From CAYXAA01 sp964462985 (GTDB lineage Bacteria > Pseudomonadota > Alphaproteobacteria > Rhizobiales > Stappiaceae), in NCBI GenBank assembly GCA_964462985.1, contig CAYXAA010000005.1, positions 116,917 through 180,916 of the forward strand: DNA of 64,000 nucleotides. The letters are read 5' to 3'. Positions within the stretch are counted from its first letter, which is position 1, and each line of letters starts with the position of its first letter. The position numbers and the translations under genes were made by a program. Below, piece after piece: positions 46,556 to 54,850 of this stretch. Below the pieces are notes generated by a model. The model was not told the DNA's origin and did no database searches. It worked only from the letters and a program-made list of their open reading frames with translations.

Positions 46556-47545
46556 CTAGAGGGCCTGGAGACGGTCGTAGATGTCCTGCGGCCAACTGGC
46601 GTCCGGGCCGTTGTGGAGCTTGACTGTCGCTTCGCGGAACGGGCCGCGATCGACCTCGTTGACCGTGTTGCCTTGCTCGCGGAACCACTCGCTGAGCATC
46701 GCCTCGTTCTTCTGGATATCCGCGGTGCAGTTCTTCGCTGCCTCCTTCAGGATCTCCTGCAGCGTGTTGCGATCGGCTTCATCCATGCTGTCCCAGGTGG
46801 GGCCGCCGATGATGGTAAGCAGCGCGTCCGTGATGTGGCCGGTGAGGGTGAGGTGCGACTGGACCTCGTAGAACTTCTTGGCCTGGATCGTGGGCAGCGG
46901 GTTCTCCTGAGCATCGACCGTGCCCTGCTGCAGGGCGAGATAGACTTCGGCGAAAGCAATCGGCGTCGGATTTGCGCCAACCGCCTTGGGGAACATCATG
47001 TAGAGCGGCGCATTGGGCACGCGGATCTTCAGCCCCTTCATGTCCTCGGGTTTGAGGATCGGCTTGTTCGAGGTGACGTGGCGCTCGCCATAATATGTGG
47101 TGGTGACGATGTGATTGCCCGATGCGTCGAGATATCCCTGAGCCAGTTCCTGGAATAGGTCAGAATCCCGAAACTTTTCCCAATGAGCAAAGTCGCGGAA
47201 CATATAGGGTGCGCCGCCGATCGCCACCGGCCCGTACGCAAGCCCCGCAAAGAGCTGACCGGTGTAGATGATGTCAACAGTGCCGAGCCCGAGGCCTTCG
47301 TTGATATCGACCTCCTTGCCAAGCGAGGAGGCAGGGAAGACCTCGATCGCGTATCGATTGTCGGTCCGCGCGGCCAGCTCCTTGCCAGCCCAGAGCGCCC
47401 AGGTGTGATAGGGCTCGCTGGCTTCATAAACATGGGCCCACTTCAAGGTCTTGCCAGCTTGTGCGAAGCTTTTCGGGGCCACAGCGGTCGCGGCCAGGGC
47501 GGCGCCGGTGCCGAGCAGGGTGCGCCGGTTGATGCGAATGGTCAT
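46556..47545 (-). CDS. TRAP transporter substrate-binding protein (DctP)
   Basis: A 329 aa periplasmic protein. The start is ATG 47545, with GGGAGGA in front. The signal begins with NRRTLLGTGAALAATAVA, a Tat-like twin-arginine motif. The DctP core includes the conserved arginine region GLKIRVPNAP, where an Arg binds the ligand carboxylate. Substrate unknown; the adjacent convergent UxaA-type dehydratase suggests a sugar acid. The feruloyl-type cluster is divergent, so an aromatic acid is the alternative. Confidence 0.92.
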   Translation of the reverse strand: MTIRINRRTLLGTGAALAATAVAPKSFAQAGKTLKWAHVYEASEPYHTWALWAGKELAARTDNRYAIEVFPASSLGKEVDINEGLGLGTVDIIYTGQLFAGLAYGPVAIGGAPYMFRDFAHWEKFRDSDLFQELAQGYLDASGNHIVTTTYYGERHVTSNKPILKPEDMKGLKIRVPNAPLYMMFPKAVGANPTPIAFAEVYLALQQGTVDAQENPLPTIQAKKFYEVQSHLTLTGHITDALLTIIGGPTWDSMDEADRNTLQEILKEAAKNCTADIQKNEAMLSEWFREQGNTVNEVDRGPFREATVKLHNGPDASWPQDIYDRLQAL

Positions 47546-47564
47546 GCAGGTCCTCCCATGAGAT

Positions 47565-47578
47565 TTCAATCGATTGAA
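47565..47578. promoter_or_regulatory. 14-bp palindrome in the dctP/CoA-ligase divergent region
   Basis: TTCAATCGATTGAA is a perfect palindrome, 20 bp upstream of the dctP start codon. It is a plausible repressor operator; the cognate regulator is not known. Confidence 0.55.
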
Positions 47579-47758
47579 TTCTTGCATTTGTCATACCTAT
47601 GTTTCCGGAAAAGTGCTGAGCGATCAAGCGGCGATTGTGAACGTCGAGGGAAATTGCGTGGGCCGGGCAACGCACCCGAAACCTGACGGAGCAGTGTATT
47701 GCCAGCCCTTCCGATTTCATTTAGTTATGCCGGATAACAATCCTGGGGAGGAGCGTTT

Positions 47759-49627
47759 ATGCCGGTCATACGGGTACCGGGCATGCGGCCCGTCCACATG
47801 GGCGACATGCGTGCGGAGATTGCCGCGGAGCGGGACGGAACGGTCTATATCCGCTCCCAGGTGCCGCTGGATGCCTATCCGGACAGGATCACCGACTGTC
47901 TCGACCGCTGGGCCGCCGAAGCGCCGGAGCGCATCTTTCTGGCCGATCGCGGCGGCGACGGCGACTGGCGCAAGGTGACCTATGCAGAAGCGCGCAGCAA
48001 GGCACGGGCGCTGGCGCAGGGTCTGATTGAACTCGGTCTTTCCGCGGAGCGGCCGATCGCAGTGTTATCCGGCAATGACATCGAGCACGGTCTGCTCGCG
48101 CTCGCCGCCTTTTACGCCGGGATTCCGATCGCCCCGATTTCGCCCGCCTATTCGCTGGTGTCCTCGGATCTCGCGAAACTGCGCTACGTCCTTGATCTCG
48201 TTACGCCAGGGTTGATCTTCGCCGATGACGGCGCGCGGTTTGCCAGGGCATTCGACGTTGTCTCGCCCGAAGCCACGCTGCTCGTTCGTCGCAACCCGGT
48301 CCCCGGTCGACGTTGTCTGACATTCGACGACCTGATGGCAAACCAGCCTGGCGAGACCCTGGAACGCGCCACGGCAGCCGTGACATCCGACACGGTGGCC
48401 AAATTCCTGTTCTCCTCCGGATCGACCGGCATGCCGAAGGCGATCATCAACACCCAGCGCATGCTGACCTGCAATCAGGAGATGATTGCCACGGCGCTTG
48501 CATTCTTGAAGGACAAGCCGCCTGTCATGGTGGATTGGTTGCCGTGGAACCACACGGCCGGCGGCAACCACAATTTCGGTATCGCTCTCTATAACGGTGG
48601 CACCCTCTACATCGACGACGGCAAGCCGACGCCGCAAGGAATTCATCAGACGGTGCGCAACCTGATGGAGGTGGCGCCAACCCTCTACTTCAACGTTCCT
48701 AAAGGCTACGAAGCGCTGCTGGAGCACCTGGAGACGAACGAGGCGCTGCGGGAGAGATTCTTCAGCCGAGTCGAACTGCTGCAGTACGCCGGGGCGGGCC
48801 TCAGCGCCCATGTCTGGGAAGGCCTTGAACGCGTTGCCCAGGAGACCGTCGGTGAGCGCATCATGATGATCACCGGCTATGGGTCGACCGAAACCGCTCC
48901 CTTCGCCTTCACCACGACCTGGGCGGTGGACCGTCCCGGCGAGGTCGGACTGCCTGCAGCGGGCCTCGAGGTCAAATTGGTGCCGAACCACGGAAAACTC
49001 GAGCTTCGGCTCAAGGGGCCGAATGTGACGCCGGGCTACTGGCGCCAACCAGACAAGACCGCGGAATCCTTCGACGAGGAAGGCTATTACAAGATCGGCG
49101 ACGCCCTGAAGTTCGTTGATCGCAGCGTGATCTCGAAGGGATTTGTTTTCGACGGGCGGACATCCGAAGACTTCAAGCTGGCAACCGGAACCTGGGTCAA
49201 TTTGGCAGCGGTGCGCTCGCAGGTCATTGGCGCTTGTGCTCCCTATGTTCGCGATGTGGTGCTTGCCGGACTTGACCGCAATTTCATCGGTGCGCTGCTG
49301 TTGCTCGATATCGACGCCGCTCGCAAGGCTGCCCCCGAGCTTGGACCGAATGCGGGCGAGAGCGAGCTTGCCCATCACACCGGCTTGCGGGCGCATATCC
49401 AGGACCGGCTCGAAAAGCTTGCGGCGACCTCGACCGGTTCGTCGACCCTCGTCGCCCGGGCGATCGTGCTAGACACACCGCCTTCGATCGATGCGCATGA
49501 GGTGACCGACAAGGGCTCGATCAACCAGCGCGCCGTGCTTGCCGCCCGCGCGCCGCTGGTGGAGGATCTCTATACCGATCCGCCGCCGGCACATGTGCTT
49601 GTCGTGACTGGTAGGGCGGGATCGTAA
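47759..49627 (+). CDS. Feruloyl-CoA synthase-type AMP-forming ligase
   Basis: A 622 aa acyl-adenylate-forming enzyme. The start is ATG 47759, preceded by GGGGAGGAG. The ATP motif is FLFSSGSTGMPKAIINT, A5 is TGYGSTETAP, and late motifs include YYKIGDALKFVD and the FDGRTSEDFKLATGTWVN segment typical of feruloyl-CoA synthases (Fcs/FerA). It would activate ferulate, p-coumarate or a related hydroxycinnamate to the CoA thioester. The thioesterase, MarR regulator and crotonase that follow are consistent with a hydroxycinnamate unit. Confidence 0.85.
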   Translation: MPVIRVPGMRPVHMGDMRAEIAAERDGTVYIRSQVPLDAYPDRITDCLDRWAAEAPERIFLADRGGDGDWRKVTYAEARSKARALAQGLIELGLSAERPIAVLSGNDIEHGLLALAAFYAGIPIAPISPAYSLVSSDLAKLRYVLDLVTPGLIFADDGARFARAFDVVSPEATLLVRRNPVPGRRCLTFDDLMANQPGETLERATAAVTSDTVAKFLFSSGSTGMPKAIINTQRMLTCNQEMIATALAFLKDKPPVMVDWLPWNHTAGGNHNFGIALYNGGTLYIDDGKPTPQGIHQTVRNLMEVAPTLYFNVPKGYEALLEHLETNEALRERFFSRVELLQYAGAGLSAHVWEGLERVAQETVGERIMMITGYGSTETAPFAFTTTWAVDRPGEVGLPAAGLEVKLVPNHGKLELRLKGPNVTPGYWRQPDKTAESFDEEGYYKIGDALKFVDRSVISKGFVFDGRTSEDFKLATGTWVNLAAVRSQVIGACAPYVRDVVLAGLDRNFIGALLLLDIDAARKAAPELGPNAGESELAHHTGLRAHIQDRLEKLAATSTGSSTLVARAIVLDTPPSIDAHEVTDKGSINQRAVLAARAPLVEDLYTDPPPAHVLVVTGRAGS

Positions 49628-49687
49628 CGAAGGTCAGGACGTTGCTCTCCTGATCGGCTCACTTCAACCCAATGCGAGGAGAGCGCG

Positions 49688-50110
49688 ATGCTGGTCAACC
49701 GGCACCAGGTGGAAATCGAGTGGGGCGACTGCGATGCCGCGGGCATCGTGTTCTATCCGAATTACTTCTCCTATTTCGACGCCGCCACGGGGCGGCTGTT
49801 CGAGATGGCGCTTGGAATGAAGAAGATCGCCTGGGCGGCGAAATTCGGCATCGTTGGGATTCCCATGGTCGACACCGGTGCCAAGTTCATTGTGCCGTCT
49901 CGCTATGGCGACGTTGTCACGATCGAGACAAGGGTTGCCGAGATCCGGCGCTCTTCATTCCGGATCGACCATCGTCTCCTCAAGGACAACGTCGTTGCGG
50001 TCGAAGGCCATGAGGTTCGGGTTTGGACCGGGCGTGACCCTGAGAATCCTGAAAAGCTCACGGGTGTGCCGATCCCGGAGGAGGTGAGAGCGGCGCTGTT
50101 GGCGGGTTGA
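49688..50110 (+). CDS. 4-hydroxybenzoyl-CoA thioesterase-like protein
   Basis: A 140 aa hotdog-fold thioesterase. The active-site Asp is in EWGDCDAAGIVFYPNYFSYF, the 4HBT-I class pattern. GAGGAGAGCG precedes the ATG. It would release an aromatic acid from its CoA ester, perhaps 4-hydroxybenzoate or vanillate after chain shortening, or rescue CoA. It is the second gene after the CoA ligase, on the same strand. Confidence 0.88.
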   Translation: MLVNRHQVEIEWGDCDAAGIVFYPNYFSYFDAATGRLFEMALGMKKIAWAAKFGIVGIPMVDTGAKFIVPSRYGDVVTIETRVAEIRRSSFRIDHRLLKDNVVAVEGHEVRVWTGRDPENPEKLTGVPIPEEVRAALLAG

Positions 50111-50125
50111 CCCGTAGACTGCGGG

Positions 50126-50626
50126 TCACGGTCCGATGATTCGATCGAGCAACTCGATCAACTGATCGCGGGCGGTGGTGCCGCCGATCCTTTGAACCAG
50201 CCGATCCTCGTGTTCGCGCCAGACCTCCTGCATGCGGACAATGAAATCCTCCCCGGCTTCCGTCAGATAGAGCGCATGCGACCGGCGGTCGGTGGCGGAA
50301 GGCCGCCGCTCGGCCAGCCCGCGTTCTTCCAGCGCGTCCATCAACCGGACGAAATTGGCCCGCTTAATACCGAGTGCTGCGGCAATTTCCGATTGCTTCA
50401 TACCGGGGTTCTTCTCAATCAGCATCAGCACGGAATACTCGGCCGGCCGGATATCGAGTTGGGAGAAGGAACTCAGGAAATCCTGGAAGACATAGAGCTG
50501 TGCACGTCTCAGCCGATAGCCGATGACATTGGCGAGCGGCGCCAGATCGACAGGCGAACCCTCGCCGTCGGCACCGCCGTTCGATAGCGATCGACCCACT
50601 TGGCTATCCTCCCGAACTTCGATCAC
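50126..50626 (-). CDS. MarR-family regulator of the feruloyl-type cluster
   Basis: A 166 aa winged helix-turn-helix protein: MKQSEIAAALGIKRANFVRLMDA is the recognition region, followed by the wing ERRPSATDRRSHALYLTEAG. The start is GTG 50626 without a clear ribosome binding site, so the true start is uncertain. It is convergent with the thioesterase gene and divergent from the crotonase gene. Hydroxycinnamate MarR repressors respond to the CoA thioester, which fits the neighbouring ligase. Confidence 0.88.
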   Translation of the reverse strand: MIEVREDSQVGRSLSNGGADGEGSPVDLAPLANVIGYRLRRAQLYVFQDFLSSFSQLDIRPAEYSVLMLIEKNPGMKQSEIAAALGIKRANFVRLMDALEERGLAERRPSATDRRSHALYLTEAGEDFIVRMQEVWREHEDRLVQRIGGTTARDQLIELLDRIIGP

Positions 50627-50722
50627 CGCGGTCGTCGCTTGCGGCGGTCGAGGCCATCTTCGATGGCAAGGATTTTCTCTGTGTGCAACCGGTACCAGTT
50701 GTCCTTGGTGGATACATCAAAT

Positions 50723-50741
50723 TTGTTATATAAGGAAACAA
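50723..50741. promoter_or_regulatory. Candidate MarR operator
   Basis: TTGTT at 50723-50727 and AACAA at 50737-50741 flank an AT-rich centre (ATATAAGGA). It sits in the MarR-crotonase divergent gap, about 50 bp before the crotonase start. Confidence 0.45.
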
Positions 50742-50792
50742 TCGACATGGCAGACGCTGGCGCGCAACACCGGCGCCGCAACGGGAGGAGCG

Positions 50793-51599
50793 ATGACGAC
50801 GCCGTCGAGCCAATCCAGAGAGGAAATGCTGCCCGCCGGCGGTCCTCTCACCATCGCCGTGGACGGCCGGATCGCCTTCCTGACCTTTAGTCGGCCGGAC
50901 AAGCGCAACGCCATCAACGACGCGACCATCGACGCGCTCGCCACCTTTTTTCGTGCGCCACCTTCCGGCGTACGCGTGGCGGTGCTGTCGGGCGCCGGCG
51001 GTCATTTTTCAGCGGGACTCGATCTCTCCGAGCAGGTGCAGCGCGAGGCGCCAGCTGTGATGCGCCATTCGCGCAATTGGCACGCCGTAATGGACCTGAT
51101 CCAGTTCGGGGGTCTGCCGGTGGTCGCAGCAATGACGGGCGCGGTGATGGGGGGTGGTCTCGAGATCGCCTGCGCTTGCCACGTTCGCGTCGCCGAGCCG
51201 AACGTGCGATTTCAGCTCCCTGAGGGACAGCGGGGCATCTTCGTCGGCGGCGGTGCCACGGTTCGCGTCGGCCGGATTCTGGGACCCGATCGTCTGACCG
51301 AGATGATGCTGACAGGACGCGTCTATGAGGCGGCAGAAGGTCACGGCCTTGGGCTTGCGCACTATCTGGTGGAGAGCGGCGAAGGATTGGCAAAGGCAAC
51401 GGAACTGGCGCAGCGGATCGCGGAGAACGCGTCGTTGATCAATCACCTGGTCATCCAGACCATTCCCCGGATTTCCGACATGTCGCGCCAGGACGGGCTT
51501 TACACGGAAAGCCTGGCGGCGGCGTTATCGCAGTCCGGAGCTGATGCGCGGGAAGGCTTGCAAGCGTTCTTGGAAAAGCGGAAGCCGTCGTTCGGCTAA
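50793..51599 (+). CDS. Crotonase-family enoyl-CoA hydratase
   Basis: A 268 aa protein from ATG 50793, with GGGAGGAG in front; an open frame back to 50523 is not coding. The oxyanion-hole region is GAGGHFSAGLDLS. Two candidate catalytic glutamates lie in GGGLEIACAC and QLPEGQRGIF. Next to a feruloyl-type CoA ligase it could hydrate and cleave feruloyl-CoA, but the usual hydratase-lyase pattern WGIPPG is absent. A general aryl-enoyl-CoA hydratase is equally likely. Confidence 0.85.
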   Translation: MTTPSSQSREEMLPAGGPLTIAVDGRIAFLTFSRPDKRNAINDATIDALATFFRAPPSGVRVAVLSGAGGHFSAGLDLSEQVQREAPAVMRHSRNWHAVMDLIQFGGLPVVAAMTGAVMGGGLEIACACHVRVAEPNVRFQLPEGQRGIFVGGGATVRVGRILGPDRLTEMMLTGRVYEAAEGHGLGLAHYLVESGEGLAKATELAQRIAENASLINHLVIQTIPRISDMSRQDGLYTESLAAALSQSGADAREGLQAFLEKRKPSFG

Positions 51600-51747
51600 T
51601 ATGAAGGTTGGACTTCAGAAGGTGGAGGCGCCGGGACCGTCGAAGAGTAATGATCGCCCGGCACATACGTCTTCATTCGCGGTCGCTCATGTGAGTCGTT
51701 GCGTTGGTTATGTTTATTTTTCAGTAGGTTGGAAATTGCAGACGTGC

Positions 51748-51774
51748 ATCGATATGGCGCGATATGATATCGAT
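51748..51774. promoter_or_regulatory. Inverted repeat upstream of the solitary dctP
   Basis: ATCGATAT (51748-51755) and ATATCGAT (51767-51774), separated by 11 bp, lie about 65 bp before the binding-protein start. Candidate operator; regulator unknown. Confidence 0.45.
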
Positions 51775-51838
51775 CGAGGCGGTGGAGGCAGGTTGTCTCG
51801 ATCGCTCTGAGGGGATCGACAAATCGGGAGGACGCAAG

Positions 51839-52864
51839 ATGCATTCGAGATTGAAATGGATCGGGGCGGCTTTGACCGCCGTCATTCTGTCGGGTCAGGC
51901 CAGTGCTCAGGAAGTGACGCTCCGGCTGCACCAGATGCTGCCGCCACAGGCGACAATTCCGGCCAAGGCGTTGGTGCCGTGGGCGGAGAAGGTTGCCAAT
52001 GAATCCGGTGGTCGTATCAAAGTCGATCACTACCCGACCATGCAACTCGGCGGCAAGCCGCCGCAGCTCTACGATCAGGTGCGCGACGGCGTCGTCGACC
52101 TCATGTGGACTGTGATCGGCTACACGCCGGGCAGGTTCCCGAAGACGGAGGCGTTCGAGCTTCCCTTCCTGATGACAAACGGCGAGGAGACGTCGAGGGC
52201 CTTCCATGCCTACTGCGAGAAGCACTGCATGGACGAGTTTCAGGATGTGAAGGTGCTTGCCTGGCATACGCATGGGCCGGGGCTGATCCACAGCAAGGAG
52301 CCGGTCAACAAACTTGAGGACATGAGCGGGTTGAAGATTCGCGGCGGTACGCGCGTCGTCAACGATATGCTCGTGAAGCTAGGGGCGACGCCGGTGGGCA
52401 TGCCGGTCCCGGCCGTATCCGAGGCGCTGTCGAAGGGCGTGATCGACGCGACCACTGTGCCTTGGGAGGTGACGCCGTCGCTGAAGATCTCGGAACTCGT
52501 CCGGAATCACACCACCTTCTCGGGAAAGAACGGGCTCTACACGGCAACCTTCGTGTTCGCCATGAACCAGGACGCCTATGACAGGCTTCCGGACGACCTC
52601 AAAAAGGTGATCGACGACAATTCGGGCATCGAGACGGCTGCTATGTTCGGTCGGGCGATGGACGACGGCGACAAGGTCGGTCTCGAAATCGCCGAGAAGG
52701 CCGGCAACAACATCATCACTCTCGACGAGGCCGAGACCGCTCGCTGGCGCGAGGCCGCCACGCCGGTGATCGACGCCTGGATCGAGGACATGAACAGCAA
52801 GGGCATCGACGGCAAGATGCTATTCGAAGATGCCAAGGCGTTCTTGGACCAGATGAGCAACTGA
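51839..52864 (+). CDS. Solitary TRAP substrate-binding protein (DctP)
   Basis: A 341 aa periplasmic protein from ATG 51839, preceded by GGGAGGACG. The signal peptide ends at about residue 24 (SGQASAQE). It is a DctP fold with the ligand-binding arginine region SGLKIRGGTRVVND. No dctQ or dctM follows on this strand; two hairpins close the transcript. The nearest membrane pair is the convergent dctQM at 52987-54850, encoded with its own, similar binding protein. An aromatic acid for the ligase cluster is a plausible ligand. Confidence 0.92.
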   Translation: MHSRLKWIGAALTAVILSGQASAQEVTLRLHQMLPPQATIPAKALVPWAEKVANESGGRIKVDHYPTMQLGGKPPQLYDQVRDGVVDLMWTVIGYTPGRFPKTEAFELPFLMTNGEETSRAFHAYCEKHCMDEFQDVKVLAWHTHGPGLIHSKEPVNKLEDMSGLKIRGGTRVVNDMLVKLGATPVGMPVPAVSEALSKGVIDATTVPWEVTPSLKISELVRNHTTFSGKNGLYTATFVFAMNQDAYDRLPDDLKKVIDDNSGIETAAMFGRAMDDGDKVGLEIAEKAGNNIITLDEAETARWREAATPVIDAWIEDMNSKGIDGKMLFEDAKAFLDQMSN

Positions 52865-52870
52865 ACGAGA

Positions 52871-52898
52871 CGGCCCCGAGGGCGATGCCTCGGGGCCG
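52871..52898 (+). other. First hairpin after the solitary dctP
   Basis: CGGCCCCGAGG (52871-52881), 6-nt loop, CCTCGGGGCCG (52888-52898). No T tract; probably an RNA 3'-end protector ahead of the true terminator. Confidence 0.55.
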
Positions 52899-52923
52899 AG
52901 AACAGTTGACCGGGGAATGATTA

Positions 52924-52956
52924 GGGCCGGCGTCTGACGTGCCGGCCCTTTTATTT
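52924..52956 (+). terminator. Intrinsic terminator of the solitary dctP gene
   Basis: GGGCCGGC (52924-52931), 9-nt loop, GCCGGCCC (52941-52948), then TTTTATTT. It separates this gene from the convergent TRAP operon. Confidence 0.9.
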
Positions 52957-52986
52957 GCTCGTCGGTGCGCCTCTCGGCAGGAGATC

Positions 52987-54279
52987 CTATCCCATCATTC
53001 GCGGTAGCAGCAGAACGAGTGCCGGGAAGGCCGCGATCACGACAAGGCGGATGATGTCGGCGACCAGGAACGGCAGGATGCCACGGAACATCGTTCCGAT
53101 CGGCACGTCGGGCAGAACCGTCTTCAGCACGAAGACGTTCAGGCCGACTGGCGGCGTAATCAGGCTGATCTCGGTTATGACCACGACGACGATGCCGAAC
53201 CAGACGAGGTCGTAGCCAAGCGCCGCCATCACCGGCGCGAAGATCGGTACGGTGAGCAGGACCATGGACAGGCTTTCCAGAACCATACCAAGCAGCAGAT
53301 AGACGAGCAGAATCAGGGCCAGGATCGCCGGCGCCGGCAGGTTGGAGTTGCGGGCGAAATCGGAGAGTGCCGCCGGGAGGCCGGCAATATTGATGAAGTT
53401 GGAGAAGATCAGCGCGCCGATCAGGACCATGAACATCATGGTCGTGGTGATCGCCGTGTCGGCCAGCACCTCGAGCAGGGCCGAAACCGTGAGCCTGCCT
53501 CGTAGGAGCGCGATCAAGAAGGCCCCGGCCGCGCCGATGCCGGCGGCCTCAGTTGCGGTGAAGACGCCGAGGTAGATTCCGCCGATCACGAGGAAAAAGA
53601 GACCGAGCACGCCGAGAACGCCCTTCAAGGCGGTGAAGCGCTCACGATAGCTCATGGCTTCGGCGCGCGGTCCGGCGTCCGGTCGAAACAGGCACACGGC
53701 GCGCACCGCCGCCATGTAGCCGAGGATTCCGAGCACGCCCGGGATGATGCCTGCGATGAACAGCTTGGCAATATCCTGCTGCGTCGCCACGCCATACAGA
53801 ACGAGAATGACGCTTGGCGGAATCAGAATGCCGAGCGTACCACCGGCCGCGATCACGCCGGTGGCCAGGCCATCGTCGTAGCGGTAGGTACGCATCTGCG
53901 GCAATGCGACCCGGCCCATCGTCGCGGCGGTGGCCAGCGATGAGCCGCAGACGGCGGAAAATCCACCGCAGGCGACAGCGGTTGCCATCGCCAGTCCACC
54001 GGGTTTATGGCCGAGCCAGGCGTGGCAGGCGCGATAGAGTTCGTCGGAGAGGCCGGCGCGGGTGACGAGGTTTCCCATCAGCACGAACAGCGGCACGACG
54101 GAGAGCGAATAGGATAGGCCGGTATCGAAAGTGGTTTGGCCGACGATTGCCATTGCCGGGCCAAAGCCGAGGATCGCGGCGAGGCCGAGGGCCCCGACCG
54201 CCGCCATCGCCATGGCGATCGGCACGCCCGCCATCATGACGACAAGGAGAACGACGAGGCCGACGAGCCAAGTTTCCAT
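52987..54279 (-). CDS. TRAP transporter large permease (DctM)
   Basis: A 430 aa multi-helix permease. Motifs are FVLMGNLVTRAGL, FSAVCGSSLATAATMG and SLITPPVGLNVFVLK, typical of DctM. The start is taken as ATG 54279; TTG 54282 is one codon earlier. It is the last gene of the dctPQM part of the ring-cleavage-type cluster. The gene order, dctP-dctQ-dctM, follows the CoA ligase on the same strand after a 57 bp gap. Confidence 0.92.
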   Translation of the reverse strand: METWLVGLVVLLVVMMAGVPIAMAMAAVGALGLAAILGFGPAMAIVGQTTFDTGLSYSLSVVPLFVLMGNLVTRAGLSDELYRACHAWLGHKPGGLAMATAVACGGFSAVCGSSLATAATMGRVALPQMRTYRYDDGLATGVIAAGGTLGILIPPSVILVLYGVATQQDIAKLFIAGIIPGVLGILGYMAAVRAVCLFRPDAGPRAEAMSYRERFTALKGVLGVLGLFFLVIGGIYLGVFTATEAAGIGAAGAFLIALLRGRLTVSALLEVLADTAITTTMMFMVLIGALIFSNFINIAGLPAALSDFARNSNLPAPAILALILLVYLLLGMVLESLSMVLLTVPIFAPVMAALGYDLVWFGIVVVVITEISLITPPVGLNVFVLKTVLPDVPIGTMFRGILPFLVADIIRLVVIAAFPALVLLLPRMMG

Positions 54280-54337
54280 CAATGATCCGTCCGTGTTGGA
54301 ATTGGGCGTTTCAGCGTTCGCTTCGCGTCAACCAGCG

Positions 54338-54850
54338 TCAACGTCGTACGGCCACGATCAATGCGGTCAGAGCGCCACCGACGGCAAGCACGGCCATGAC
54401 GGCGGCGACCGGTCCGAGGGGAATGCGGAGGAACACCGTGGCGTCGCCGTAGCTTGTGAGGTCGAGGGCAAGCACCCACAGGCGCCAGGCCAGGACGGAG
54501 AGAACGGCGAGGGTGATCACGGCGGCTGCGCGCGCCAGAAAGTTGCGCATCGGCGGAGACAGCCGCGATGTCACCAGGTCCACAGAAACGTGCTCGCCGC
54601 GCAGCGTGACCAACGGCAAACCGGCAAAGATTACCAGCCCGAGCAGGATCTCTGTGAGTTCGAAGGCGCCCGGCAGGGGCGCCGAGAAGACATACCGGCC
54701 GATCACGTCAATAAAGGTAAGTGCCATCATCACGAGCAGGAGGCAGGCCGCCACGAGACGCAGCCCCAGCATGACGCCATTGCCGAGACGTTCGAGGCCG
54801 CTTGGCCCCGAACGATCTGAATCCTGGCGCGGGGTGCCGGCCGGCGTCAT
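54338..54850 (-). CDS. TRAP transporter small permease (DctQ)
   Basis: A 170 aa protein with four helices and the DctQ pattern FIDVIGRYVFSAPLPGAFELT. Its ATG overlaps the dctP stop (ATGA), so it is translationally coupled to dctP. Confidence 0.9.
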   Translation of the reverse strand: MTPAGTPRQDSDRSGPSGLERLGNGVMLGLRLVAACLLLVMMALTFIDVIGRYVFSAPLPGAFELTEILLGLVIFAGLPLVTLRGEHVSVDLVTSRLSPPMRNFLARAAAVITLAVLSVLAWRLWVLALDLTSYGDATVFLRIPLGPVAAVMAVLAVGGALTALIVAVRR

